64,000 nucleotides of DNA from contig JANATG010000011.1 of the NCBI GenBank assembly GCA_029449235.1, forward strand, positions 1,580,001-1,644,000, given 5' to 3'. The notes under the pieces were generated by a model, which did not search any database, had not been told where the DNA came from, and saw only the letters and a list, made by a program, of their open reading frames with translations. Origin of the DNA: Linnemannia schmuckeri. Its lineage: Eukaryota > Mortierellomycota > Mortierellomycetes > Mortierellales > Mortierellaceae. The position numbers were made by a program, and so were the translations under genes. Positions within the stretch are counted from its first letter, which is position 1. Every line of letters starts with the position of its first letter. This document shows, piece by piece, positions 1-10,802 of this stretch.

Positions 1-2466
1 AGCAGAGAGGGCATTGGCAACACCGTCTTCAGGCTCATCGTCGCTCGAAAAGCTGAAAGCGGAGGGAACATATTGTCTGCCCTCCTGCAAGGCTGCAACC
101 TCCTCTGGTCGGATGATAACAGAGCGACGGTTGGGTTGGTACGATGAAGTGCGCTTGTTGTCGTCAAAATTCTCTGCAATGGGCGCAATATCCTTGGTGA
201 ATGCAACCGATCGTCTGTTATTGTTGCTCTTGACTGGGGCATGAACCTGTGACTAATTTGCAATAATTCGAAATTGAAATAAATCAAAGGTTAGAGGGCA
301 CACGATATTACGCAGAATCTCGATTGTCACACAAAATGCTGATGCAATATAAATTACCTCTTCCTCGTTCAGGGGAATCAATGGGCGTTTCGAGTCCGAG
401 ACAGAGAGACGGCGGAGGGTGGCGACGGTGGACTGCAATGCATTCTCAATCGTTGTTCCGCGGGGTGGCTGCGAAAGATGCAAAGTCGTCGAAGGGACTG
501 CGCCTCCAGCCAAATGTCCAGCAGCAGCGTTCGCAGGCAAAGAAGACATTGACAGACGCTTCTCATGACGAGAGGTACCTTGGGTAAGAGGATGGTCGGG
601 GTGGCTGAGAGCCGAGGTAGTGGGAGGGAGACTCTTGAGGCTGCTAATGATATCCTGAAGGGACTCGATAGTCTTGCCCTCCTTGGTATCCTGACCCAGC
701 TGATCCAGTTGTTCCTTCATTGACAAGGTACGAGCATGTCCGCGTCTAGGAGCGGCGGAATGGGCAATGCTAGACGATTCGGGAACGGCAACAGCAGCAG
801 CAACAACCTCAGCAGGCTTTTCAGCGACATTTTCCTCAACAGTGGGAAGACCACCGAGACGACCAAACTTGTCACCGTGGGGAGTCAACGCAGACGAACG
901 ACGGCTGGAGGGACTTGCGGCAGTCAGAGGAGAGTGGGCAACAGGGAATCCTCCGAGAGGGCCAGACGTGGGAGAAGCGCCATCACGGGGTACGTTGGTC
1001 TTGATGCGAGTGATCTCGGTCCGGTTGCTCCTGCCATGGGCGCTCTCGCGGCGCAAGTCCTTGGTGCTAATTGCTGTAACAGGAGCGTCCTTGTTTCCTT
1101 CAGTGAAAGCTGTGGGAGCCGCAGCTGAGGGTGAGGGGAACGACGATGAAGGGGAAGCGGGCGACAAGGGCGAAGAAGGCGAAAGGGAGGATGACGAAGT
1201 GACAAACGAGCACGACGAAGAGATGGATGAAGGGCGACCTTCCTTAGAAGGCTGGGTAGCATCGGCAGTACCTTGATCCTTGCCACCCTTGTTGCTGTTC
1301 CTATCCTTGGGAGCGGCGGTGCTCTGACGATTGCCACTGCTTCCCCCTTGACTGCGGCTGGCGGTGTTGGATTTGGCCTTGGGAGCAGCAGCAGAACCTT
1401 CCCTGTTGGCTGGGGCTGGCTTCTTAGAAGTCCTCTTGGCGTTGGCGGGGGTTCTTGCGGGGTCAACAGGAGTCGAAGCTGCCTCTGACTCTGTAGTCAC
1501 AGTTGTTGCACTGCCAACTGCAGCTGCAGCTGACTTGGTGGGCTCCTTGTTGTTGTTGTTCCTCTTTTTGCCCTGATTGCTGTTGTTGCTGGTAGTGTTA
1601 TTGTTTATGTTGTGGGTGGTGCTCTTTCGCCTGTCGTTGCCACTGCCGTTGACTGATGTTGAGAGCCTTTCATTGCGCTTGGGCGTCAAAGGAGCAGCAG
1701 CCTGTCCATCGACCGCTGGAGTAGGGACAACAACACCAAAATTCTCGCCGACTTCAGTAGCAGCTACAGTAGCGGCAGAGGAGGCACGAGAGTTTCCAGT
1801 CTTGGCCGTTTGCTTCTTGCTTGAATTTCTACCACTGCCCGATTTTTTAGTATCGTCCGACTGCGGCTTCTTGGAAGATGCTGGATCGGAAACAACAGCA
1901 TGGTCGGATGAGGCAGATGAGGCAGCAGTAGCAGCTCCATCAGCTGAAGCGGGATTGGCAGCAACAGCAGTGGCATCACTACGGCTTTTGGGCTTGGAGC
2001 TCTGTCTCCTGTTGTTGCGAGAGTTGTTGTTGGTGGTTGTGGTAGAGGCTGTCTGCTCAGCTCCTTTTGAAGCAATAGTGGTGTTCAACGCGTCGTTGAG
2101 CTTGTCGGTCGATGCGCCTTCGCCGGTGGTCTTGTCCTTCTTGGGGGGTCTGTTCTCCTTATCCCTGTTGCTATTCTCCTTTCTGCTGCTGCCGCTGTTG
2201 GAGTTGGGTGCATTGCCAGTGGTGGTGGCGCCGGACTTTTCCTTGCGAGGGGCACGCTGGGACCTGTTCCTCGTGAGGGACGAGGCTGGGGTGGTTGTAG
2301 TCGACGCAGTAGTGGCGGAGTTGTCGGCAGAGGAGGAAGAGGTGGAAGTAGAAGGGGGAGGGGGAGTGTTGGTCGTCGTCGTCGTCGTCGTAGCAGGAGC
2401 AGCAGAAGCAGCTGGCGCTGCAGGAGCGTGCGCAGGTGCAGGAGTCGTCGCTGTGGTGTTGTCCAT
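1..2466 (-). CDS. Disordered Ser/Thr/Asn-rich protein, 3' end beyond window
   Basis: I do not recognise this protein. Exon 1 runs 2466-358. A GT-AG intron (357-247, phase 0) ends the open frame at an NEEE stretch, and exon 2 continues from 246 off the window edge. Reading straight through the intron gives a spurious short tail. The first ~500 residues are low complexity (poly-Thr, poly-Pro, Asn runs, Lys/Arg-rich patches) with no globular domain. The last third has ordered-looking islands: a short amphipathic stretch around MKEQLDQL and IESLQDIISSL, and several basophilic kinase-type sites (ARTLS, EKRLS, LRRLS, NRRSV twice). This suggests a phosphorylated scaffold or signalling protein, but function is unassigned. 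The start at 2466 is the first in-frame ATG. A TATAAAAA lies on the same strand at 2648-2641, about 180 bp upstream. Confidence 0.7.
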
Positions 2467-2640
2467 GGTTTCTTATTCTCTTTCTTTGCAGGCTTTGACA
2501 AGGGAATTTTTTTTTTCTGAGGAGGGTCCTTGGACGGTCGATCGATGTGAGAGTTGGAGATTGAACGAGAGCGAAAGGATGTGTCTTTTTTTTTCTTTCT
2601 GCTTGTGATGAATGAGGGACACAAGAAGAGGATGTTGTTT

Positions 2641-2648
2641 TTTTTATA
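2641..2648 (-). promoter_or_regulatory. Candidate TATA box
   Basis: TATAAAAA reads on the minus strand about 180 bp upstream of the ATG at 2466, in the right orientation for the disordered-protein gene. It rests on sequence match and spacing only. Confidence 0.35.
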
Positions 2649-2973
2649 AGGGGGTTGGTTGGGGTTTTGTGCTTGAGGAAGTTGTGCGGGAAGAGGGACG
2701 GACAAAAGGACAAGGGAAACAAGAAGCGAACCCGGATGCAGAAGGTATTTAAAGGCTCGAAAGAAGAAGGCTGGCAGCCTTGTTGCTGTTGGATTGGCTG
2801 AATATCAACATCCTACACGGGATTAGCATGGGAGTCTGATCTATTGCCATATCAGAAAGAGAGGGAAAAAAAAGCTTAGAAGTGGGCGTGCATGGGAAGG
2901 AGGGACGTTGATTGGTGCAAATACGCATACCCTCGTTGGCACACAGACACTCAACCGATCGTTGCTTTGTTCC

Positions 2974-3030
2974 TTTCGTTCGTTTCGTTCCTTTCTTTCG
3001 TTTCGTTTCGTTTCGTTTCGTTTCGTTTGT
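2974..3030. repeat. (TTTCG)n microsatellite
   Basis: Pentamer repeat. Six uninterrupted TTTCG units run 2996-3025, with imperfect units upstream. It sits about 500 bp upstream of the gene starting at 2466. Confidence 0.9.
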
Positions 3031-3313
3031 TATTTGCTTTTCTCTCTTTTGCCAACAGAGGAACAAACAAACAAAGAGAGAAGCGAGGAAAACTTTTTCA
3101 ACGTCTTTTGTCCATGTCGTATGTGTATGTCCAAGCAAGAATAGCCATCCAGTCACCATGCCCCATAACCTATCGCATTCATCAATCGCACGACAATCTT
3201 ACCACTGTCAAAGCACCCCAAATGTCTCTCTCTCCTACTTCCCTCCCCCCTCGTCATCATGGTCATTCCTCTGTTTTGCTCTCTCTACGTTTTGATCTCT
3301 CCTCGCAAAATTG

Positions 3314-3348
3314 TTTTTTTTTTCTTTTTTTTTTTTTTTTTTTTTTTT
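3314..3348. repeat. Poly(T) tract
   Basis: Ten T, one C, then 24 T on the plus strand. Intergenic. Confidence 0.9.
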
Positions 3349-3472
3349 GGCTCTCACATTTTTTGGTTGCTTTTGTTGCTCTCGTAAACACAAAAACATG
3401 GACAGTCAACTCATCTTGTCCCCCTTTGTCTTTGTCATCTAGCCCCTTTTCCCCCACTCTGAGCTAGCAGGG

Positions 3473-3474
<2 letters not shown>

Positions 3475-3504
<30 letters not shown>
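3475..3504. repeat. Poly(T) tract, 30 bp
   Basis: Uninterrupted T run on the plus strand, downstream of the bZIP gene end and far upstream of the gene starting at 2466. Confidence 0.9.
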
Positions 3505-3971
3505 CTTATTTGAGCCAAAGCATGGTGCTTTAACCAATATCTTTGATTTCTGTAATTGACAAAATAAACTAACATCAAATTACCTTCCTTGATCACACGA
3601 AGGGCTTTCTTTTTTTTTTTTTTGTACACATACAAAATCAGGTCTGTCCATGAGTCAACATTATCATCAATCATTCCGTCTTCTTTCTCCACACATCACA
3701 GCCTGCATGAAAATTGGCGTCAAAAATGATACATGTAGTCGTGTGCATGGTTGGACTCCTGCATTGTAGAAAACATCGGTTCGTAATACATCCATGAATG
3801 TAAGCACACGAGACCTTTTTGAATGTCCCCGTTTTAAAGTCGAAACAACAAAGGCTCTCGAGTCTCGAATAGGTTCTTGTCTTTTTTTTTTGGTGGCGCA
3901 CTCCTAACACACACAAAAAAAAAAGAACAAAAGAAACAGGATCCTCCCATTAGAAAAAAGATGAGCTGTTT

Positions 3972-5957
3972 TTATTTGGGATATTTGACGGGCCACATCT
4001 TGCGACGGATACGGTCAAACTCCAAACCAAGCAAGAACCCAAACCGATCAAAGAATGCCTCAGGCAGCTGCCAGCTATCCTTGTGCAAGGGCGGGCCATG
4101 ACAGACCGCCTCGTCAATCAACAGCTGGAACAGCTCGTCGGCGTTATACCGTTGCTGGTGGACAATCATCTGTGCCCTCAGCTTGGGACAGGGCACATAA
4201 TCAATCCGCCGATCGTGTGGCAACTCATACACCTTGGGGTCGATATTGGGGTCCGTCTGTGGTTCGGCTGCAATCAGGATCTGAAGCTCCCGATGCAATC
4301 GATGTCGTTTTGTCGTCTCCATCTTCAACCCCAACGACGCCGCCATGCTCCGTAATTGCTCCGCATCCAGCCCTCCAAATGTCTCGTCGTCCGATTCCGG
4401 CTCAACTTTAATTTGCATTGGCAGATCGGACGATGAAGACGACGACGCTCTGTTCTTGTTGCTGCTGCTGTAGCCGTTACTGTTGTCGTACTGAATATTA
4501 TTATATTGATACTTGCTGTCCCGGTTGTTGTCCCTGTCCCTGTCCATCTGCATGTGCATGGAACGGCTCGTAGCTCGGTCCGCCTCCATCTGGATCGTCT
4601 CTACGAATGGAGTTTCCTCGCTCACAACCTCCTGTGGTGTCGCCATACTGATATGAAGTGATTCCAATGTGCCCGGAGGGAAGAGCGACGACTGGAGCTC
4701 CTCAAAGACATTGGCATGCTTGGTATATTCGGTCTTCTCCGGAAGCGTCGTCCCGGGAGGGCAGTAGGCAGGGCGAGGGACTGAGATGGATCCGAAAGGA
4801 GACACGGGCATTCCGAGTTGGCCACCCTTCTCCAACATATCAGGAATAAACAGGGGTGGCGCCTTGTACAGGATGTTGCCACTCATCGACAGGACTCCTT
4901 CCTCTGAGATGTCGTCGTTGATAGGATGTTCTCGTACTGGTCCTACCTCGTCAGAGACGTCCATGTCACCCTGGTAGAGGTTGTGATGGGATTGACCAAG
5001 AGGCGAAGGGGTGTGGTGAGGGGATGAAGATGAGAATGTTGGTTTGGGTGGAGTCGTTTGTCGATTTGCCATCGAAGGGGACAAGGGTGAACTCGTCCGA
5101 GGTCGAGTATCCAATGACGACGCTGCTGCTGTAGCTGACACAGCTGGGGTTCCTGGAGACGTAGGAAGCGTTGACGAAGTAGAGGGCGAGAAAGAAGAAC
5201 GAACGTTGGGAGGAGGAGTCATATGATCGGTTCCAGGAGACGAAGGTGTTGCCGAGGAGGAGGGAGTAGAAGAAGCGCGACGGTTCTGATGGTGGCGTCG
5301 AAAGAGTTCTTGCTTGACGGTCTTGAGGATGTCGATATGGTTCCCTTTACTGAGCGCAGACTCGAACGCAAAGACAACTTCACGGAGATAAAAGTTTTCG
5401 CTCTGCAACGACTCGATGACGGTCTTAAGGTCGTGGGCCTCGGACTGGAGTCGGCTGGTGACGAGGTAGTGCTGGTTCTTGAGGTCCTTGATCATGTTTT
5501 CAAGCTGGTGGAGATGTCGTTCCTTCCTGTCCCTGAATGCTCTTTGTGCTGCTCTGTTTTGTTCCTTGCGCAACGCAGGACATGTCGCCACTGGTTTCCG
5601 GCCTGGCTTTTTTTTCTCCTTTGGCTCTGTGAAGTTTGCTTTGTGATTGACTCCCTTGCCAGTTTGTGTACTGTTATTATTGTTGTTGGTGGTGTTATCG
5701 ACGTTGTTGTTGTTATTATTGATAGTATTATTATTGTTGTTGTTGTTGTGGTTGTTGTTGTAGAGACCGTTGGACGCAGAGGCCGAGGAGACGCCGCCAA
5801 AGGGGTTGTTGTTGTTGTATGAGGAGGAAGAAGGGGTATCATGCACGGAATAAGCCATATCAACATCGCCATTGTCGTTGTAGTCATCGTCCTGGAAGTG
5901 GAGGTCTTCTTCGTCGTCGTCTTCCGAGTATCCGTTATGATTTGTATATGTTGTCAT
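3972..5957 (-). CDS. bZIP transcription factor with DUF3425-like C-terminus
   Basis: Single open frame of 661 residues. The N-terminus (1-110) is acidic then very Asn-rich (runs at about 66-95). A basic region follows at ~129-149 with the fungal AP-1/YAP-type signature QNRAAQRAFRDRKERH, and a heptad leucine-zipper segment continues to ~190. The middle (about 210-540) is Ser/Pro-rich and disordered. The C-terminus (~555-650) has the pattern RRIDYVPCPKLR, then an acidic stretch, then WQLPEAFFDRFGFLLG. This matches my memory of DUF3425, a domain attached to many fungal bZIP proteins. The expected role is a nuclear DNA-binding regulator of stress or metabolism; the target genes cannot be read. 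The stop is TAA at 3974-3972. Family call is firm; the DUF3425 assignment is from memory of the pattern. Confidence 0.88.
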   Translation of the reverse strand: MTTYTNHNGYSEDDDEEDLHFQDDDYNDNGDVDMAYSVHDTPSSSSYNNNNPFGGVSSASASNGLYNNNHNNNNNNNTINNNNNNVDNTTNNNNNSTQTGKGVNHKANFTEPKEKKKPGRKPVATCPALRKEQNRAAQRAFRDRKERHLHQLENMIKDLKNQHYLVTSRLQSEAHDLKTVIESLQSENFYLREVVFAFESALSKGNHIDILKTVKQELFRRHHQNRRASSTPSSSATPSSPGTDHMTPPPNVRSSFSPSTSSTLPTSPGTPAVSATAAASSLDTRPRTSSPLSPSMANRQTTPPKPTFSSSSPHHTPSPLGQSHHNLYQGDMDVSDEVGPVREHPINDDISEEGVLSMSGNILYKAPPLFIPDMLEKGGQLGMPVSPFGSISVPRPAYCPPGTTLPEKTEYTKHANVFEELQSSLFPPGTLESLHISMATPQEVVSEETPFVETIQMEADRATSRSMHMQMDRDRDNNRDSKYQYNNIQYDNSNGYSSSNKNRASSSSSSDLPMQIKVEPESDDETFGGLDAEQLRSMAASLGLKMETTKRHRLHRELQILIAAEPQTDPNIDPKVYELPHDRRIDYVPCPKLRAQMIVHQQRYNADELFQLLIDEAVCHGPPLHKDSWQLPEAFFDRFGFLLGLEFDRIRRKMWPVKYPK

Positions 5958-6320
5958 GTCTTGCTGTGTGTCTGTTGTGTTGCGAGTGTATGTGGTGTGT
6001 GTGTGTGTGAATGTATAAAAGAGTGGATGTGTCTCCCTGCCTGGCTGGGTGATGGAGAGAAGGGAGAGAAGGAATAAAAAAGGCGGGCGAAGTTTGGATG
6101 GGATCTAATTCCACAGGGTTTGTTATGATGTGGTGTTCTAGAAAAGAGTGCTGTTGCCGATGGCGAGAAGTGAGAGAAAAGAGGAGTGGATGAGTGAAAT
6201 GAGAAGAAATGAAGGGACTGACTGTCTGCGTTGTTGGGCGAAGGAGTGTGTAGTTAAAAAAGAACAAAAAAAGAAAGAGAGAGAGAAAGGAGAGGAAAGA
6301 AAGCGAGCGCAGAGTCAGCG

Positions 6321-6357
<37 letters not shown>

Positions 6358-7596
6358 GAAGAAGAAGAAGAAAAGGAAGAAAAAGAGTCTACGTCAATGA
6401 CAATCAAACCCAGTCGCTTCAACTCCCGAACTCTGCCTTTTCACTCGCTCGATTGCCCTCTTCAACTTTCACTCCTCCACATACCTCTTCCTTCATAACA
6501 GGTACAGTTTACATACCCAGCCATCTCCTCTCTCACTTTTTCTCCTTCCTCTACACAATCACAAGGGCAGCGGCAAAGTCAGTGAGCAAATCGCTCTTTT
6601 TCGTTGTTCAAAGTTGAAGTGAGCTGGCTGCCGCCGGGCACTATTTCTCCGTCCACCCCATGCAATTTAGCCCTTCCTTCTTGCCTTCCTTCCTTCCCTC
6701 TCTGTCTCTCATTGCTCAATTGCAGCTTTTAGTTGGTGTTTCTTAAATGTTCAACAAGCTTGAACTCCTTTACATCCACAAAGGTACATAACCACCATTG
6801 AAGTTGAGCTGAAAAAAAAAACCATCAAAAAAAATGATGTGCATGTGTGCAGAGAGCCTGCATACCCTAATCGGGCTACTTGCTGACTGATGTTGAACTT
6901 CTCTTTTACTGCATTCGCTCTCGTTTTTGCAACCCCATTGTCTAACTAAACATACGCGTGTGCCACAAACGAACAACAACAATTGGCCAAAAGAAAACAG
7001 GAACAAACAATCACAACAAAAGGGGAGAAAGAGCAGACATGGCGAAAAAAAAAAGTGAACAGGCATCGACAAGGAGAGACAGGCACATCCAGGCACCCTT
7101 TTTCCTCCCATGTTTTTATTTTTTTACTTCTTCATTTTCGCTTTCATTTGCATGCTCTGTTGATGTTGCCCGTCGTTTTTGTAACTTGTATGTATCATTT
7201 GTCAACAACAAGCTCGGAGAAAAAGAGTGCAGAGCGCACCCAACATCTTAAGGACGAATAGCAAGCACCAATGATAATCGACGCGTCAAAAACAAAAATA
7301 AAATAAAATAAAAATAAACAGACACGGTCCCTTTCACCCTCCTCTACTCTTTCCTGTAGAACGCATTAGTAAAAACCCAAAGTTACCTGCAAGTCGAGGG
7401 TTAATGCATCATTTTTTTTATTATTGTTTTTGCTGTCAATGCTACCCGTGCATGCATTAGCACCTTTAGGCATTACAAGCATATACAACCAGCGCTCAAG
7501 CGCAGGATGTTTCCAAAAAAAAAACAAAACCATATACTCTCTCTATCCGGTCGATAGGCAGGGGACCAAAACGCGTCGCGTCGCGTCGCCGTCGCC
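5958..7596. other. Intergenic region
   Basis: Upstream region of the bZIP gene. On that gene's strand it is T/pyrimidine-rich, with a T34 tract (A on plus, 6321-6354) about 360 bp before the ATG. The left half also carries a TG repeat near 5990-6010. I see no conserved coding sequence or structured RNA. Just past the neighbouring stop, a CG-rich GTCGC repeat occupies about 7574-7596. Confidence 0.65.
6321..6354. repeat. Poly(A) tract, 34 bp
   Basis: Uninterrupted A on plus, which is T on the strand of the downstream bZIP gene. Located about 364 bp upstream of its ATG. Confidence 0.9.
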
Positions 7597-9237
7597 TTAA
7601 TCCTTCTTGAGACTACGACTATTGACAACCGCAACGGGCAATTGATCACGCACCTGGACAGGGATATACTGCGCACCGACCTGCGTCGCATTCGACACCA
7701 TTGACGCCAAATACGATACTGTCAGTCCACCACCACCGGCACTCACAGGAGGAGTAGGAGTCATCGGTGCCATCTCCTTGACACCAACATCTGTCGTCGT
7801 TGTCTTCCTAAATCCATCGCCATAATCGTCGAAATCATCGTAGTCGTCCCTGTACCGAGCGCGGCGCCCTTGCTCCCGAGGTCGATTCTCTTCCTCCTCT
7901 CCAGTATCATCTTCATCCTCGCCAGTGAGGGCTGCTTTGTCGCCGACGGCAGAGTATTGATTTCCGCTAAGGAAGTTCATCGACAACTTTCTCAACGACC
8001 AGAACCCTCCTCCTCCACCTGCTGCTGCTGCTGCCGTTGTCGGAGTGATCGGCGTAGCTGTTGTTGCTGGTGTTGTTGGCGAAGTTGTCGTTGGACTTGT
8101 GGAAGAGTCGGAGCCAGTTCCTCTGAGGGAGGGAACGTAGGACTTGAGGAAGGCCAGGGTTGAAGTGGGCGCAGCCACAGGCATCGTATACACTCCGACC
8201 TCAGGGACAGTCGCATCATCCATCGCACGTGCCCACACGCTTCCATCATCCTTCTCACACGAATTATCGACACTATCCCTAGCCCGGCTAGTGCCACTGC
8301 CACTGCCACTCCTCCCATAGCCACTCCTCTGCCTTCCCTCATCGCCACTCTCCCCACTCTCGTCGTCACGGTAAGACGCCTCAGCAATCCTCAAATCCTC
8401 TACTCTGCTCACCCTACTACCCTCACAACCACTCTCACCACCCTCATTCGAAGACGACAAATCATTCTCAGACCCATTTGTGGGGAGAGGCTTATAGGAA
8501 CCTGCGAAGAAGCTCCCCAAAGAAGGATCCAACGCCATCCAATTCACCCTTGGGCCCCGGACACGATTTTCTTTCAACCCATTCAGATCAGTGACGGGTT
8601 CATCACTCGAGGATCCAGAATCGTTCTCGTCGTCATCATCATCGTACACTCGCGTGCTGGAGTAATATATGGATGAGGACCGACCGCGGGATTTCTTGGA
8701 TGATTTTGGGAAAGAGGATGTTGAAGAAGATGAAGAGGAGGTGTTGAGGGGTGCGAAAGCCCCCCGAGAGCTGGTGGTCGCCGAGATGGCGAAGTTGCGG
8801 AGGGACCCGAACCAGGACGGCACAAAGTTGTTGCCACCCCTAGCTGCCGACGACGCCGGCGATCCACGATCCTCGTTTTCGTCCCGCTGGTTTTGTTGTT
8901 GCTGTGGTTGAAAATCATGATAACTGGAATTCAAATCATGGTGCGAGAAGTCGTGATGCTGGAAATCGGTATTCCTTCTCACTGAGTGTGGTGGTTGCTG
9001 TTGCATATTGCTCTTGAATCCAGGAGACGATTTGACGTTGTTATTGCTGTTGGAGGAGGAATCGAAGAGGGAGACAGACGAGACGGCGGGAGAAAGAGAG
9101 AGGGACCGAATGGAGGTCGAAGTAGGGGAGTGAGAGGCGCTACCCCTGGTGTGCCGACGCTTGAGTGGGTTCTGGTGTTGGCTCTTTGGGCTTGACCATG
9201 GGCTGTTCGTATTGTTTGTACTGTGCGTTGTCGACAT
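7597..9237 (-). CDS. Unrecognised low-complexity protein, 546 aa
   Basis: I do not recognise this gene. The open frame extends to 9648, but I place the start at the ATG at 9237. Everything upstream is pyrimidine-rich leader that translates to an implausible Ser/Phe/Leu string. The 546-residue product is rich in Ser, Asn, Gln and Asp. Islands that look ordered are FVPSWFGSLRNFAISA (~145-160), RVNWMALDPSLGSFFAGSY (~245-263), a FLKSYVPSLRG segment, FWSLRKLSMNFLSG, and a C-terminal block YLASMVSNATQVGAQYIPVQ followed by a basic end. Repeated aromatic/hydrophobic islands separated by acidic or Ser-rich linkers suggest a peripheral scaffold. No signal peptide or membrane helix is evident. No introns needed. 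Confidence 0.7.
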   Translation of the reverse strand: MSTTHSTNNTNSPWSSPKSQHQNPLKRRHTRGSASHSPTSTSIRSLSLSPAVSSVSLFDSSSNSNNNVKSSPGFKSNMQQQPPHSVRRNTDFQHHDFSHHDLNSSYHDFQPQQQQNQRDENEDRGSPASSAARGGNNFVPSWFGSLRNFAISATTSSRGAFAPLNTSSSSSSTSSFPKSSKKSRGRSSSIYYSSTRVYDDDDDENDSGSSSDEPVTDLNGLKENRVRGPRVNWMALDPSLGSFFAGSYKPLPTNGSENDLSSSNEGGESGCEGSRVSRVEDLRIAEASYRDDESGESGDEGRQRSGYGRSGSGSGTSRARDSVDNSCEKDDGSVWARAMDDATVPEVGVYTMPVAAPTSTLAFLKSYVPSLRGTGSDSSTSPTTTSPTTPATTATPITPTTAAAAAGGGGGFWSLRKLSMNFLSGNQYSAVGDKAALTGEDEDDTGEEEENRPREQGRRARYRDDYDDFDDYGDGFRKTTTTDVGVKEMAPMTPTPPVSAGGGGLTVSYLASMVSNATQVGAQYIPVQVRDQLPVAVVNSRSLKKD

Positions 9238-10802
9238 GGTTGTTATAGGTGTGTGTGGTGGTTGGTTTGTACGTTGGTAGTGTTGTTGAAGGAGGAGAAG
9301 AGTAACGGCAAGATTGTTAAGGATGTAAAAGAGAGAAAGAGTTGGAATAAGAAGTTGAGAAGGAGAGAGAGATATGTGCAAGTGGAAAAAGACAAGAGAA
9401 GGAGAGAGAGAGAGCGAAGAAAAGAGATGAAAAAAAGAAAAGCAAGGGGAGGGGGTGTGAGTGAAAAAGGCGATGAATGGATCAAAGGACTGAAGGAAAA
9501 AAAAAGGGACGGAGACAAAGTATGTGGGAGACACACAACAACTAAGATAAATCAAGGACATGCACGTCAAACGCTCCAAGGAGAGTCCAATGGACAAGAA
9601 CAAGTCGAGGGCCGGCCATTTTTCGAGTCCTGTAGTAGGATCACCCAAAAGGCATCACCCCATGTTGCCATCTTTCTCTTTCTCTCTCACACACATCCAC
9701 TCTCACTCTCACCCTCAATGTTGGTACTCGCTTGCATTGTCAATGGTTCAAGGAGGAGACAAAAAAACTGGGTGAACCGTGAGCACAAAAAAAAAAAATA
9801 TGCATGAAAAACTATGCATGGACGCATGGACTTACACCCTCAATTCAGTCGCGCCTAAAATACCACAAAACAATAAGAATTGATCAATCTAAAACTGCTC
9901 TCGCGGGGCATCCCTTTCTCCAGGTCGGGGACTCACATTCTCATACGCATACATGGTCTCTTGGTCATACCATGGCATGAAGCAAAGTGAGTATTGGCAG
10001 ACAAGTCTTTGCAGTACATAAGCATAAATGGGCTTTTAGAAACAGAGAACGAAAAAAACTTCCAGAAGGGAGGCTTTGGTTGAACTTGGGTTGGTTGGTA
10101 GGATGGAAAGTGTATCGCCTCATTCGATTTGCATTTGCAAAGGCATAAATTCCAAAAAAGCTATACCTAATTGTCCGAATCGACACTTGGACACTTTACT
10201 CACAGAATAGGGGCTGCTAAGTAGACATGCATATGAAAAAAGGCTAGGGTTACAAGTACCAAAGTCCATTGAAGACCTACTTACTGAAGGAGGGAAAAAA
10301 AAAGGAAAAATGATCCGTCAGGTCAAAGAAGAATCCTTTGTCCTGGGTTACTCATTCTCGTCTGTTCCTCTCATTTTTCTCCTATTTCATCCTTCTCGCA
10401 CTTCTGCATACTCTCCTTCTCCCCACGCGCGTCGTGCTTATTCGTTGTTGTTAGTTGTTATCATCTTATTGATGAGGGGCTATAGTATTTGTCCTTTGGA
10501 GAACCCCACTTGGCCTTCCTTTGTCCCTGAACTCAAAAGAAAAGGCATGGGCGAGCGAGCTGTCACTCTTTTTATATACAATTGTTCTGTATGGGGGTGC
10601 TACGTTTGGTTCTGCTCGTTTTTCTTTTATTAGTGGGTTGTTTTCTTGCGCGAGTACAAGAGTGATGCGATGAAAAATTGAAAGAATGCAATGTAATGAA
10701 CGTAGCGAAAGTGTACAGTTGGTGGTAGTGATGGTGGTGATGGTGGATATGAGTTGAGAGTTGTCAAGGCAGTTACCAAAACAGCACACACAGTAGTATC
10801 CA
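9238..10802. other. Intergenic region
   Basis: The first ~400 bp are a pyrimidine-rich leader on the minus strand for the gene starting at 9237. The rest separates that gene from the 3' end of RPC17. Short open frames (for example around 10310-10630) have no recognisable residues. I see no RNA gene. Confidence 0.6.

Larger units (their letters stand above)
2467..3971. other. Intergenic, simple-sequence rich
   Basis: This lies between the start of one minus-strand gene and the end of the next. It holds a (TTTCG)n tract at 2974-3030 and T tracts at 3314-3348, 3475-3504 and near 3611-3623. Short open frames here are pyrimidine-rich and show no conserved residues, so I call no gene. Confidence 0.7.

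Noticed and set aside
1577..2608. 343-codon plus-strand open frame rich in Val, Leu and Glu
   Set aside because: It is the antisense shadow of the Thr/Ala/Pro-rich gene at 253-2466, and its composition mirrors that gene's repeats.
2974..3030. TTTCG repeat as a CRISPR or telomere-like array
   Set aside because: It is a plain pentamer microsatellite without spacers, and fungal telomere repeats differ.
9238..9648. In-frame N-terminal extension of the gene at 7597-9237
   Set aside because: It translates to a pyrimidine-tract string of Ser, Phe, Leu and Pro typical of a leader. The ATG at 9237 begins normal sequence.
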